Below the pieces are notes generated by a model. It saw only the letters and a program-made list of their open reading frames with translations. It was not told where the DNA came from and did not search any database. Below are positions 36,692-45,197 of a stretch of DNA of 64,000 nucleotides, one piece after another; positions within the stretch are counted from its first letter, which is position 1, and each line of letters begins with the position of its first letter. The DNA is from Chitinophagaceae bacterium. Its GTDB lineage: Bacteria > Bacteroidota > Bacteroidia > Chitinophagales > Chitinophagaceae. A program made the position numbers and the translations under genes. Location of the stretch: NCBI GenBank assembly GCA_947447465.1, contig CANFKE010000016.1, positions 1 to 64,000 on the forward strand, given 5' to 3'.

Positions 36692-37954
36692 ATGAGTGCC
36701 ACCTATAAGGATCTTAAACTCAACTCACCAGACAGTAGCTTAAACGACTGTCCGGTAGCTATATTGATCAAGAAATGCTTAACACGACCACAGAGCACCC
36801 AAGACCCTTTTCAGATACAGATAACTCAAAGCATTCATGATGTAAAAAATGCGCTTGACACATTAAATACAGATGGTGTTCCTGAGCTTTCTTACCCTTG
36901 TTTGTCCTTACTGGAAAAGACGCTTCCCAATGCATCAATACGTTATGTAGTGATCTCGAAGAACGGCAGGCCGGTTTTGTTCGCCTATTATCAGATATTC
37001 ACTTTAACGGCTGCCAATTTCAACCTCGAAAATAATAGTACACCGGTAAAACATATATTGAAGACCTTTGTAAATCTGAAGAAAGCAAAGGCTGTGATGT
37101 TGGGCAATGTACTCCGCAATGAGACTGTCAGCCATTGTTATGACCCGAATGTATTTACAGTTGATGAAGCCACAGAAGCCATTGCCGGCATTGCAGAGAA
37201 GATAGCGTCAGATGAATGTGCAACAGCAATAGTACTGAAGGAACTACCTCCCATAACAGCAAAGGCACAACAATTGCTGCATGATAATGGGTACAGTACG
37301 CCATTTGAAGACTTGGTGATGGACATGGACTTGGATGCCGGCTGGCATTCACTGGCAGACTATGTAAATGCATTGAGCAAAAAATACAAAACAAGAGCAA
37401 AGAAAGCACTGGCGGCAATTGAAGGTCTGGAGATAAGAAACCTTACCATTGCTGAAACTGCACAATATGAAAAGGAAATAGATGCACTATTCTCTGCTAC
37501 TGTTCACCAACAACCATTCACCCTCACCCAACCACTACCGGGTTATTTTACCGAACTGAAACGAATGTATCAGGATAGTTTTGAGGTGATCGGATTTATG
37601 CATCAAGGACAACTGATTGCATTTTATACAGCTTTTATCGGCGCAGACTACTATCATATCTATTATGTCGGGTTCAACTATGAGCTGAATAACACCTACC
37701 AACTATATTTCAACATCCTTTTCTCTGGCCTCGAGCGAGCCATATTATCACGCAAAAAAGTATTACAACTCGGGCGTACCTCATTTGATGCCAAGGCAAG
37801 CCTGGGCGCAAAAGCACGCCAATTGAGCTATTTCATCAAGATGGAATACATTCCCGACTTTGTGATCAAATGGTTCGTAAAGTACTTCTCATCTATGGAA
37901 AACAGCAAATGGAAACAGCGGAATCCGCTGAAGGAGAATGGTGCAACTGCTTGA
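36692..37954 (+). CDS. GNAT/BioF2-like acyltransferase
   Basis: A 420-aa protein whose C-terminal half looks like an acetyltransferase of the BioF2/peptidoglycan-bridge GNAT type: LSKKYKTRAKKALAAIEGL, then SFEVIGFMHQGQLIAFYTAFIGADYYHIYYVGFNYELNNTYQ, and a late LQLGRTSFDAKASLGAK segment. The N-terminal half is a degenerate GNAT-like fold. No signal peptide. Known relatives add amino acids to lipids or peptidoglycan; the substrate here is unknown. It stands alone. Confidence 0.75.
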   Translation: MSATYKDLKLNSPDSSLNDCPVAILIKKCLTRPQSTQDPFQIQITQSIHDVKNALDTLNTDGVPELSYPCLSLLEKTLPNASIRYVVISKNGRPVLFAYYQIFTLTAANFNLENNSTPVKHILKTFVNLKKAKAVMLGNVLRNETVSHCYDPNVFTVDEATEAIAGIAEKIASDECATAIVLKELPPITAKAQQLLHDNGYSTPFEDLVMDMDLDAGWHSLADYVNALSKKYKTRAKKALAAIEGLEIRNLTIAETAQYEKEIDALFSATVHQQPFTLTQPLPGYFTELKRMYQDSFEVIGFMHQGQLIAFYTAFIGADYYHIYYVGFNYELNNTYQLYFNILFSGLERAILSRKKVLQLGRTSFDAKASLGAKARQLSYFIKMEYIPDFVIKWFVKYFSSMENSKWKQRNPLKENGATA

Positions 37955-38019
37955 TCAGTATAATTCAACAAATACAAAAATAGTTGGCTTGCTTATTAAG
38001 CTCACCGGCATTAAGCCAT

Positions 38020-38547
38020 TCAGCCTTCCAGCCATTGATTTATGGAAAAAAGTGCCTTTGCTACCCTTTGCTCATGATCGCCACTGATATCTCCCCACGG
38101 AACACCACTGTTCATAACTATATCTTTATACTGATTGTAAAAATAATGGCGCAACTCTGGTGAAGCATGTTCACGAAGCGGATCATCCTCCCACGGTATA
38201 TCTATATTGGTAAGCAGATACAGATCATAGGGTCTTTGCGCAATTTGCTCCAGCACCTCTTTATGACAATGACCGTAAGTATTCTCGCTCCATACCTTTA
38301 TTACGTTCAGATCGGTATCGCAGATCAGGTATTGATTAGCTTGCGGCAGCAGTTCATCCTCGGTCTGCAACTGTCCTCGCGCCATTACCAACAGGTCATG
38401 TTCTTCATAAGGACGACCCAATTGCTCCAGATATCCACGTGCATACTCCGGTACCCAAACTGTCTTCAACGCATCCGCCAGTGCGGCGCTTAGCGTACTC
38501 TTTCCTGTAGATTCAGGACCTATGACCACTATTTTCTTAATGCTCAA
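38020..38547 (-). CDS. NadR-like ribosylnicotinamide kinase
   Basis: A 175-aa P-loop ATPase of the NadR C-terminal type: Walker A GPESTGKSTL near residue 10, VPEYARGYL, CDTDLNVIKVWSENTYG and LTNIDIPWEDDPLR. It lacks the N-terminal adenylyltransferase and regulator domains of full NadR, so it should only phosphorylate nicotinamide riboside to NMN. It overlaps the upstream PAP2 gene by 11 bases and is the last gene of a pnuC-PAP2-nadR operon, which supports this role. Confidence 0.92.
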   Translation of the reverse strand: MSIKKIVVIGPESTGKSTLSAALADALKTVWVPEYARGYLEQLGRPYEEHDLLVMARGQLQTEDELLPQANQYLICDTDLNVIKVWSENTYGHCHKEVLEQIAQRPYDLYLLTNIDIPWEDDPLREHASPELRHYFYNQYKDIVMNSGVPWGDISGDHEQRVAKALFSINQWLEG

Positions 38548-39169
38548 GATGCGCGCTTTTATTTCTGTGATGTTGCAACCATTTATTTCCCTTATCAGTT
38601 AGTACGGCGGTCCCTACACCTACAATTGCGCCTGCCAATACATCTGTCGGGTAATGCATTCCCAGATACATGCGGGAATACCCCACACTGCCTGCCCATG
38701 CATAAGCAGGCACTGCCACATACCATTTAGGGTACAGAAGTGTCAACGAGGTAGCGGCATTGAACGAGAATGAAGTATGACCTGACGGGAAAGAAGCATC
38801 CTTATTATGCTTGTAAGGTTGTAGTTCAGGATAGGTGATATAAGGTCGTGTCCTGTCAACACCATACTTCAAGCCGAAGGTGACTACGAAATTAGTACCA
38901 ACAGCAGCAACAGTGGTCCACCCTCTTGTTATCAGTTGCTTGTCATGTCTGGCATAACCTGCTATCAATTCAGATATAGGTAATGCGGCAGAGACCGGAT
39001 ATACTGTATTGGTAAGCGCGGCCATACTATTGTCCAGAGCCTTGTTCCTGTTCAGATTGATATCTTTCAGTATGTCGATATCTGAATGCTGAGCAAATGA
39101 ACAATACCCCGTAAATAGCAAGAGTACCATCAGGCAGCGGCTGAAGATCTTTGTGCTTGTTTTTTCCAT
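38537..39169 (-). CDS. PAP2-family phosphatase, exported
   Basis: A 210-aa type-2 phosphatidic-acid-phosphatase-like protein. Signal peptide (residues 8-26, ending SFAQ), then all three phosphatase motifs: KYGVDRTRP, PSGHTSFSF and SRMYLGMHYPTDVLAG. It overlaps pnuC by 40 bases and the kinase gene by 11. That setting suggests a periplasmic or outer-face phosphatase feeding nicotinamide riboside uptake, for example by dephosphorylating NMN, but PAP2 enzymes more often act on lipid phosphates such as undecaprenyl pyrophosphate. Substrate therefore open. Confidence 0.9.
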   Translation of the reverse strand: MEKTSTKIFSRCLMVLLLFTGYCSFAQHSDIDILKDINLNRNKALDNSMAALTNTVYPVSAALPISELIAGYARHDKQLITRGWTTVAAVGTNFVVTFGLKYGVDRTRPYITYPELQPYKHNKDASFPSGHTSFSFNAATSLTLLYPKWYVAVPAYAWAGSVGYSRMYLGMHYPTDVLAGAIVGVGTAVLTDKGNKWLQHHRNKSAHLEH

Positions 39170-39774
39170 TCGAAGTATCCAAAAGTAGCTACAATAAATA
39201 GAAATAGTGTCAGCGCAGCAGTAAATGGCATACCCTTACTCATGTAGATAGGTATAGCTACTACGTTAGAGATATTGAGCAGTAGCCAGTTCTCGACCTT
39301 TCTCTTGGCCAGCAACCACATACCCACCCACGCGGTGGCAGAAATAAAAGCATCCCATAGAGCAATATCCGATGGCCTGTAACCCGGTAGCAGCAGGAAT
39401 AGTTGGGTGAGCATAAGATAGAGCATACCCCATCCGCCAATAGAAAACACCACCACCTTCATCATTTCCTGCTTGTTGATGACTGTCACTTGCAATTGGT
39501 CACCATTAGTGCGCTTACCCCACAATACCCAACCATATATGCTCATAACAAAATAATAGACATTCAGAATTGCATCCGCATAAAGTTGAGTGGTAGGCTG
39601 TATAAATATCCAGGTATAAATGAGCGTGCTGATAAGCCCTGCAGGATACAGCAACACCCTATTGGCCCTGGCCAGCAACACCTCTGCCACAGCGGCTATG
39701 ATAGCGACCCATTCGAGCATCGGCGTGGCCTTCGCCTGAGTAATAAATAGTGTCCAGACATCCTGCAAACTCAT
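39130..39774 (-). CDS. pnuC: Nicotinamide riboside transporter PnuC
   Basis: A 214-aa membrane protein with about seven helices. Features: LEWVAIIAAVAEVLLARANRVLLYPAGLISTLIYTW near the start, LYADAILNVYYFVMSIYGWVLWG (a PnuC hallmark), and LWDAFISATAWVGMWLLAKRKVENWLLLNISNVVAIPIYMSKG. Start at 39774 (ATG); a TTG three codons upstream is less likely. First gene of the overlapping pnuC-PAP2-nadR operon. A -7-like element lies at 39781-39788, which would leave almost no leader. Confidence 0.95.
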   Translation of the reverse strand: MSLQDVWTLFITQAKATPMLEWVAIIAAVAEVLLARANRVLLYPAGLISTLIYTWIFIQPTTQLYADAILNVYYFVMSIYGWVLWGKRTNGDQLQVTVINKQEMMKVVVFSIGGWGMLYLMLTQLFLLLPGYRPSDIALWDAFISATAWVGMWLLAKRKVENWLLLNISNVVAIPIYMSKGMPFTAALTLFLFIVATFGYFEWKKQAQRSSAAA

Positions 39775-39780
39775 CGTTGA

Positions 39781-39788
39781 CAAATATA
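39781..39788 (-). promoter_or_regulatory. Probable -7 element before the pnuC operon
   Basis: The minus strand reads TATATTTG, a match to TAnnTTTG, 7 bases before the ATG at 39774. It is back to back with the tRNA promoter. Confidence 0.45.
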
Positions 39789-39809
39789 TTGTTGATTTGC
39801 GAGAAACCT

Positions 39810-39840
39810 TTTGGATAATCAGAATAATATCCTATTTTTG
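39810..39840 (+). promoter_or_regulatory. Promoter of the tRNA-Phe pair
   Basis: TTTG at 39810-39813 and TATTTTTG at 39833-39840 with exactly 19 bases between: a full match to the Bacteroidota -33/-7 consensus, 20 bases before the first tRNA. Confidence 0.8.
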
Positions 39841-39859
39841 CAATCCCAAATCGGGAAAA

Positions 39860-39935
39860 GGTGCGGTAGCTCAGTTGGTAGAGCACAGGACTGAAAATCC
39901 TGGTGTCGCCGGTTCAAGCCCGGCCCACACCACCA
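39860..39935 (+). tRNA. tRNA-Phe (GAA), copy 1
   Basis: Cloverleaf: acceptor GGTGCGG/CCACACC, D-stem GCTC/GAGC, anticodon stem CAGGA/TCCTG with loop CTGAAAA (anticodon GAA), T-stem GCCGG/CCGGC with loop TTCAAGC, discriminator A, CCA encoded at 39933-39935. One acceptor pair is a C5-A68 mismatch. Confidence 0.97.
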
Positions 39936-39987
39936 GTCAAAGGTTGTCTTTCAGGAGATGATACGTTGAAAAGTTCTTTTTTAAAAT

Positions 39988-40060
39988 GGTGCGGTAGCTC
40001 AGTTGGTAGAGCACAGGACTGAAAATCCTGGTGTCGCCGGTTCAAGCCCGGCTCACACCA
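39988..40060 (+). tRNA. tRNA-Phe (GAA), copy 2
   Basis: Identical to copy 1 except for one base: position 66 is T instead of C, making a G7-T66 wobble next to the same C5-A68 mismatch. The 3' end continues CAT, so CCA is not encoded. It starts 128 bases after copy 1 and is probably cotranscribed; a strong terminator follows. Confidence 0.95.
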
Positions 40061-40067
40061 CATTTAT

Positions 40068-40098
40068 AAGCCTTCCGGTATTCCGGGAGGCTTTTTTT
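40068..40098 (+). terminator. Terminator after the tRNA-Phe pair
   Basis: An 11-bp stem with one G-T pair (40068-40078 with 40083-40093), 4-nt loop, and a T-run to 40098. Confidence 0.88.
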
Positions 40099-40151
40099 AT
40101 GCAGGTGGGTGAAACACTAATTATTCTGAGATCGCATTATGGAGACACAAA

Positions 40152-40181
40152 AAAAAGATCCATCTCACGATGGATCTTTTT
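40152..40181. terminator. Terminator downstream of lpxD
   Basis: A perfect 9-bp core stem (40156-40164 with 40169-40177; AGATCCATC / GATGGATCT), 4-nt loop, flanked by an A-run and a T-run, so it can act on both strands. lpxD ends at 40202 on the minus strand. Confidence 0.8.
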
Positions 40182-40201
40182 CTATTCAAAATGTATGACC
40201 A

Positions 40202-41218
40202 TTACTTCCCCGCCTTCTCCAGCACCGATATACGCTGTACTATTGAATCAAGATTACGGAAGTGTATGAATGCTTTGCGGTATTTATTGGCATCAAAAGC
40301 CGGACTACCCATCTGTACAGTGCCCTTCTGGGTAATGCTTTTGGAGATACCCGATTGCGCGGTAACTATTGTACCCTCTGCCATAGTAAGATGCCCTACT
40401 ACTCCTACCTGTCCGCTGAACATACAACCCGGACCTATCTTGGTAGAACCTGCAACTACAACACAAGCAGCAAAGTAGCAGTTATCCCCTACTTCTACAT
40501 TATGCGCTATATGGATCAGGTTATCGAACTTCACGCCGTTACCTATAATAGTAGATCCCAACGTAGCGCGATCTATTGCGCAATTAGCACCCAATTCCAC
40601 ATCATTACCTATCACTACATTACCTATCTGTGGTATCTTCTTTACCTCAGCGGCAGGATCGAAACGGAAGCCGTCGCTGCCTATGACCGTGCCTGAGTGT
40701 ATGATACAGTCCTTACCAATTACACAGTCAGAATATACCTTTACTCCGGCAAACAATGTGGTATTATCTCCTATCACCACATTTTCTCCTATAAATACCT
40801 GTGGGTATATCTTTACATTGTTGCCTATCTTTGCACCATCACTTACTACAGAAAATTCTCCCGCGTAAATATTGTTGCCTACTGTTGCGTTTTCAGATAT
40901 ATAGGCATGCTTAGAGATGCCCGACTTATTCAGCTTAACCTGATTATACATTTCCAGCAACTTCGCGAATGCACCTCCCGGATTATCAACACGAACCAAT
41001 GTCGCTTTTACAGGCCCTGTTAACTCCAGATCTTTGCCTACTATGACTACCGATGCATCTGTAGTATAGATGTATTGAGTATAAAGAGGATTAGCCAAAA
41101 ATGAGATCGAACCCGGTTCGCCATGCTCTATTTTGGAGAGTTTGGATATTTTGGCCTCGGCATTGCCTTCTACAGTTCCGTTAAGTACACCTGCTATCTG
41201 TTGTGCTGTAAATTCCAT
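40202..41218 (-). CDS. lpxD: UDP-3-O-acylglucosamine N-acyltransferase
   Basis: Third step of lipid A synthesis: N-acylation of UDP-3-O-acyl-glucosamine. 338 aa from the ATG at 41218 ([14 protein letters not shown]), the usual start; the longer frame to 41332 adds a Cys-rich leader that does not fit. The N-terminal uridine-binding domain ([17 protein letters not shown]) is followed by a left-handed beta-helix of hexapeptide repeats ([22 protein letters not shown] and on), the catalytic His in [11 protein letters not shown] and a C-terminal helix. It stands alone rather than beside lpxA/lpxC. Confidence 0.95.
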   Translation of the reverse strand: MEFTAQQIAGVLNGTVEGNAEAKISKLSKIEHGEPGSISFLANPLYTQYIYTTDASVVIVGKDLELTGPVKATLVRVDNPGGAFAKLLEMYNQVKLNKSGISKHAYISENATVGNNIYAGEFSVVSDGAKIGNNVKIYPQVFIGENVVIGDNTTLFAGVKVYSDCVIGKDCIIHSGTVIGSDGFRFDPAAEVKKIPQIGNVVIGNDVELGANCAIDRATLGSTIIGNGVKFDNLIHIAHNVEVGDNCYFAACVVVAGSTKIGPGCMFSGQVGVVGHLTMAEGTIVTAQSGISKSITQKGTVQMGSPAFDANKYRKAFIHFRNLDSIVQRISVLEKAGK

Positions 41219-41675
41219 ATTCTGTGCTGGAGTCGTTTTTACGTGGTTAGGTTGCCAATTTAGACAATATCCGCTAGAGTTTCTAATCAACAATATTAAA
41301 TCATCATCAAAAACACATTCTTCACATTGCACATTTCATTTTCTCACCTACTCCTTCACCACCTTATACACCCCACGCTCACCACTACTGTTCTCTATAT
41401 GCAGGATAGGCATATTATTTAAAAAGTATAAATATTAACTGATTGTAGATACATCACCTATCAATGCACTCATATATATCCAAAAAAATACACAGCTTCA
41501 AGTACACATACCTAACCAATTGGTTCATTTCAACTTACATGAAGATGTTCACATTTTTGTGAATATCTTTATTTGCGCAGCAAGTAAGGTCACATTAATT
41601 TGCACCGATTTCTGAAAAATTTTTCAGACCGCTCTTTGACATCCTGAACCCATTACCTAGTCCCTAAAAAAGTTT

Positions 41676-41772
41676 CCACTTTTCCGGATCGAGCAAAATA
41701 TCCACCCGCATGTCACGGTGAGGTACTCGAACCGCGACATGCGCACGGGACGTATTCGTAAAGAGTACACCA
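41676..41772. repeat. 97-bp structured repeat, copy 1
   Basis: Direct repeat of 41946-42042 at an exact offset of 270 bases; 68 bases (41705-41772) are identical. It contains an inverted repeat of 12 bp with one mismatch (41708-41719 with 41731-41742; GCATGTCACGGT / ACCGCGACATGC). The 11-nt loop contains GTACTC (41723-41728), which is complementary to GAGTAC at 41763-41768, so a pseudoknot is possible. Confidence 0.85.
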
Positions 41773-41945
41773 AACATGTAAACCAATTCCGGGACTAATC
41801 AAAAAAATAAAGTGGCAGAAAAACCGGCAATATGTGGCAAAAAGTGGCAGAAAGTAGCAATTTGTTAAGATCCGCTGTAAACATTACCTGCAAAGCCTTT
41901 CAGCCAAAACAAACACAGCAGAATTGCCACTTTTATTAAAAACTG

Positions 41946-42042
41946 CCACTTTTCCGGTTCGCACAAAATATCCTCCCGCATGTCACGGTGAGGTACTCGA
42001 ACCGCGACATGCGCACGGGACGTATTCGTAAAGAGTACACCA
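41946..42042. repeat. 97-bp structured repeat, copy 2
   Basis: Second copy, 270 bases after the first. The four differences all fall in the left part (41946-41974); the hairpin (41978-41989 with 42001-42012) and the possible pseudoknot partner (41993-41998 with 42033-42038) are identical to copy 1. It ends 21 bases before the stop codon of the propeller kinase. Confidence 0.85.
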
Positions 42043-42063
42043 CACCGCAACACGCGCTACCCC

Positions 42064-45048
42064 TTACTTATTCCTCGGTATCCTGAACGTGAGACTGATG
42101 ATAGTACCCTTGCCGTAGAAAGAATCAAAGTACAAACGCCCGTTGAGTCGTCCTGCACGGATCTGCATATTATTGATACCATTGCCCTTCTTAACCGCTT
42201 TAGGGTCAAACCCCAGTCCGTCATCTTTAAGGGTCATCTGCAATACATCACGCTTTTTCATACTCACATCGAGGGTGATATTGCGCGCTTTTGAATATTT
42301 CAATGCATTATTGAGCGCCTCCTTAAAGATCATGATCAGATTGCGGCTCATGTCCATGGGCAGTCGGTAATTACGCCATTTCTCATCTATACCGTTCACT
42401 ACAAAATTGACCTCTGTATCCTGAAAAAGCTCACCGCCAAAATCATGTATGCGCACCAGTATCTCATAGAGATTATCGTTCGATGGCTTAAGGGACCATA
42501 ATATATCACGCGTACCACCATACAGCAATGAAGTATTTTCCTCTATCTGTCCGAGTATGCGGGTCACATCTGGCGTAGGCTCTACCTTACTCTTCAGCAC
42601 ATTGGTAAGCACATTGATACGGGTAAGCTTATTACCTATCTCATCATGAAAATCCTCGGCCGTACGCAAGCGTATCTTAGATTGCTCCTCCGCTCTCAGC
42701 TTGGCCAGCAATTTCTGCCTGCGCTGATTGCGTTTATTATATACAGACTGCAACAAAATACCTATAAGGATACAAGCCACCAATATACCCACTCTGAACC
42801 ACCATGTTTTATGATACGGGGTAATGATCTCGAATGCATAGGCCAATTGCGGATGCACTTCCCCGTCAGACCCCACAGACTGAACATAGAATATATACTT
42901 TCCCGGAGGTAATGCCGAATACGTGACCGTGTTGGTAGATGACCATTCAGACCACGGAGCATCTATACCTTCCATACGATAGCGATACAATACCTGCTCT
43001 GCTCCACTAAGGGTGATAGCCTGAAAAGTGAAGGTGATATTGTTCTTCTTGTATGGCAAACGCAGGTTTACAGGCACGCCATACCACTGGTCCAGACTAT
43101 CATAATAACTCGGATCAATGGTCGCTTCGCCCGCCAGCTTCACAGATTGCATCACTATGCTTGCCGGTGCCGATGATATCACCGATGAATGAGGCTGATA
43201 ATGCACCGCGCCATTAGTAGTACCAAACCATATACTACCATCCTTCATCTTCAGTACGGCATTGATATTGCTCTCCATACCGGTCACTCCCTGTGCTTTA
43301 CCAAAAAAGGTTACCTGAGCTACTCCGGTAGTGTTCATCATTATCTTGTGAATACCGAATCCTGTACCTACCCAAATATTGCCATCACTATCATCTATGA
43401 TATTATATATAAAATCCGAACGGAGACCATTGGCCTTATTCACCACCAATGCCTTTTTAGTGGCCATATTGAATCGGATAGCACCATTATCAGCGCTACC
43501 CATCCACAGGTCTCCACCGCGCATTATCATGCAATTGATATTGGAACTATCGGCAATAGAATGGGTAATGAACGGCGATACATTATCCTGATTATAAAGG
43601 AACAGCCCATCCTTCTCTGTTGCGATCAACACACTATCTGCACCTATCGACAAAAAAGAAATGGCATGTGCGCTGTTCTTGGTAATGACTGTGCGGAAAC
43701 TATCATTTTCATAGACCAGTATACCATTGCCAAATCCTACCCACAGCCTGTTCTCATTGTCCTCATAAACTCTGGAAACCGTATTGGATGGAAAATGATG
43801 TTGTGGTGCGCTGTACTGCCTGAAAGTTTCATGGTCGTATTCAAACAGACCTCGCTCCTTTGTGCCGATCCATAACTTTTGGTTATGTGCATAACACAAT
43901 GAAGTGATGGCAGTAATTCCCTCACCGGGCAATGATCGCGGACTGACTTTCCCATTATTGAAAATGAACAGACCCGCTTCATAAGTACCCAGAAAAAGCG
44001 AATCTCGCTTATTGGTAGCTATAGCCATGATCTGCGCGCTGGGCAGTCCCATCGTTTCATCGAGCGATGTGAATAAGGTACCGGAAAAACGAAAAACTCC
44101 CTGCCCGTCCGATGCCATCCAGATATTTCCTTCGGCATCCGTCAGCACATCCAAAAAGCTATTATCACTCAATCCGTTCTTCTTATTATAGCCCTGCAGC
44201 ACATTGCCCGACAACTTCATCACTCCCGAACCCGTACCCAACCAAAACGCACCGGTCTTATCTTGTGTTATAGCCTTTACCGACACGTAGTTGAATGGCT
44301 GACCATTGATCATATATGGAGCAATATGCCTGTCGCTGATACAATAAAGTCCCATGCCGGTAGCCAACCAGATAGCGTCATTCTTGTCTTTATAGATCTT
44401 ATTGATAGCTGGCGACTTCTGGTCGGGAGGCAAAGCAAAAGCGAATGTTTCCCACTTATTACCCGCAAAATGATACAAGGTATCGCTCTTGGCTATCCAC
44501 ACACTACCCGACTCTGCCAATAAAGCCGTGATCTGTTTTTCACCACCCGGAGTATTGAAGTATTTGATCTTACCCGCATTGATATAATATATATCTCCTG
44601 CCGCACGCCACCAGATCGTATCATTCACCACATTGATCTGCTGACTGTTGCTTACAGTAGCACTATATGTATGTTCTGTTTGCTTGGGTATGGAGAAGTG
44701 TTCAAACGTGCGACCATTGAATTTAGAAAGTCCCTTCTGTGTGCCTATCCATATATTGCCGTCCTTATCTGTGGCCAATGCATTGACCGTACTGCTGAGC
44801 AGGCCATTATGCATATTATAATTGGTGAAGGTCTTACCATCATAACGCGACAGACCACCCATCGTACCGACCCACAGATTGCCGGTCCTGTCTTGGGTAA
44901 GACATAGCGCCTGAGATTGTACCAATCCTTCATCTACATTCAGGTTATGAAATGAATAGCGCTGACCATATGACAATGATGCGCCGCAAATACCGCACAC
45001 CAATGCAATAAAGCAAAACAACCTGTTCATATGTATGGGAAATCTCAT
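42064..45048 (-). CDS. Two-component propeller sensor histidine kinase
   Basis: A 994-aa membrane sensor kinase. Signal peptide, then a periplasmic double beta-propeller of Reg_prop repeats (for example DRTGNLWVGTMGGLSRYDG, DKDGNIWIGTQKGLSKFNG and many more), a Y_Y_Y domain near residue 700 (YRYRMEGIDAPWSEWSS ... LPPGKYIFYVQSVG), one transmembrane helix (VGILVACILIGILLQSVY), a HisKA_3 domain with His801 (EDFHDEIGNKL) and a HATPase domain. No response-regulator domain is fused and no NarL-type regulator gene is adjacent. Such proteins often sense glycans or nutrient cues. An ATG at 45030 (MNRLFCFIALVCG) is an equally good start. Confidence 0.93.
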   Translation of the reverse strand: MRFPIHMNRLFCFIALVCGICGASLSYGQRYSFHNLNVDEGLVQSQALCLTQDRTGNLWVGTMGGLSRYDGKTFTNYNMHNGLLSSTVNALATDKDGNIWIGTQKGLSKFNGRTFEHFSIPKQTEHTYSATVSNSQQINVVNDTIWWRAAGDIYYINAGKIKYFNTPGGEKQITALLAESGSVWIAKSDTLYHFAGNKWETFAFALPPDQKSPAINKIYKDKNDAIWLATGMGLYCISDRHIAPYMINGQPFNYVSVKAITQDKTGAFWLGTGSGVMKLSGNVLQGYNKKNGLSDNSFLDVLTDAEGNIWMASDGQGVFRFSGTLFTSLDETMGLPSAQIMAIATNKRDSLFLGTYEAGLFIFNNGKVSPRSLPGEGITAITSLCYAHNQKLWIGTKERGLFEYDHETFRQYSAPQHHFPSNTVSRVYEDNENRLWVGFGNGILVYENDSFRTVITKNSAHAISFLSIGADSVLIATEKDGLFLYNQDNVSPFITHSIADSSNINCMIMRGGDLWMGSADNGAIRFNMATKKALVVNKANGLRSDFIYNIIDDSDGNIWVGTGFGIHKIMMNTTGVAQVTFFGKAQGVTGMESNINAVLKMKDGSIWFGTTNGAVHYQPHSSVISSAPASIVMQSVKLAGEATIDPSYYDSLDQWYGVPVNLRLPYKKNNITFTFQAITLSGAEQVLYRYRMEGIDAPWSEWSSTNTVTYSALPPGKYIFYVQSVGSDGEVHPQLAYAFEIITPYHKTWWFRVGILVACILIGILLQSVYNKRNQRRQKLLAKLRAEEQSKIRLRTAEDFHDEIGNKLTRINVLTNVLKSKVEPTPDVTRILGQIEENTSLLYGGTRDILWSLKPSNDNLYEILVRIHDFGGELFQDTEVNFVVNGIDEKWRNYRLPMDMSRNLIMIFKEALNNALKYSKARNITLDVSMKKRDVLQMTLKDDGLGFDPKAVKKGNGINNMQIRAGRLNGRLYFDSFYGKGTIISLTFRIPRNK

Positions 45049-45146
45049 CGAGTGTGTGAAATTAACCCTTCTGTTGCTTTATTCAAAAACGGAAAAAGAA
45101 ATCACCCTTTTAGGGAATGGCTGAGTGTACGGGATAATAACAAACA

Positions 45147-45177
45147 AAAAGACCGGCACTTGTGATGCCGGTCTTTT
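45147..45177 (-). terminator. Terminator after the small Cys/Lys-rich protein gene
   Basis: A perfect 12-bp stem (45147-45158 with 45166-45177; AAAAGACCGGCA / TGCCGGTCTTTT) and a 7-nt loop, 21 bases past the stop at 45198 on the minus strand. Confidence 0.75.
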
Positions 45178-45197
45178 CAATAATTTTTAAGTAAGAA

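Larger units (their letters stand above)
41219..42063. other. Long non-coding region with structured repeats
   Basis: About 845 bases between lpxD and the propeller kinase. It holds a hairpin at 41548-41571, two copies of a 97-bp direct repeat (listed separately) and several copies of GTGGCA / TGCCAC in both orientations (for example 41811-41818, 41843-41850, 41924-41930, 41943-41950). No convincing gene; the one open frame on the minus strand (41865-42053) is made mainly of the second repeat. Confidence 0.5.

Noticed and set aside
39861..40100. Tandem tRNA-Phe genes as an integration hotspot
   Set aside because: No integrase gene, direct repeat of a tRNA end away from the pair, or foreign cargo was seen on either side.
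41865..42053. Minus-strand 62-codon frame across the second structured repeat
   Set aside because: Differences between the two repeat copies change amino acids here while the foldable part is identical, so selection seems to act on structure; resemblance to an integrase Arm domain is weak.
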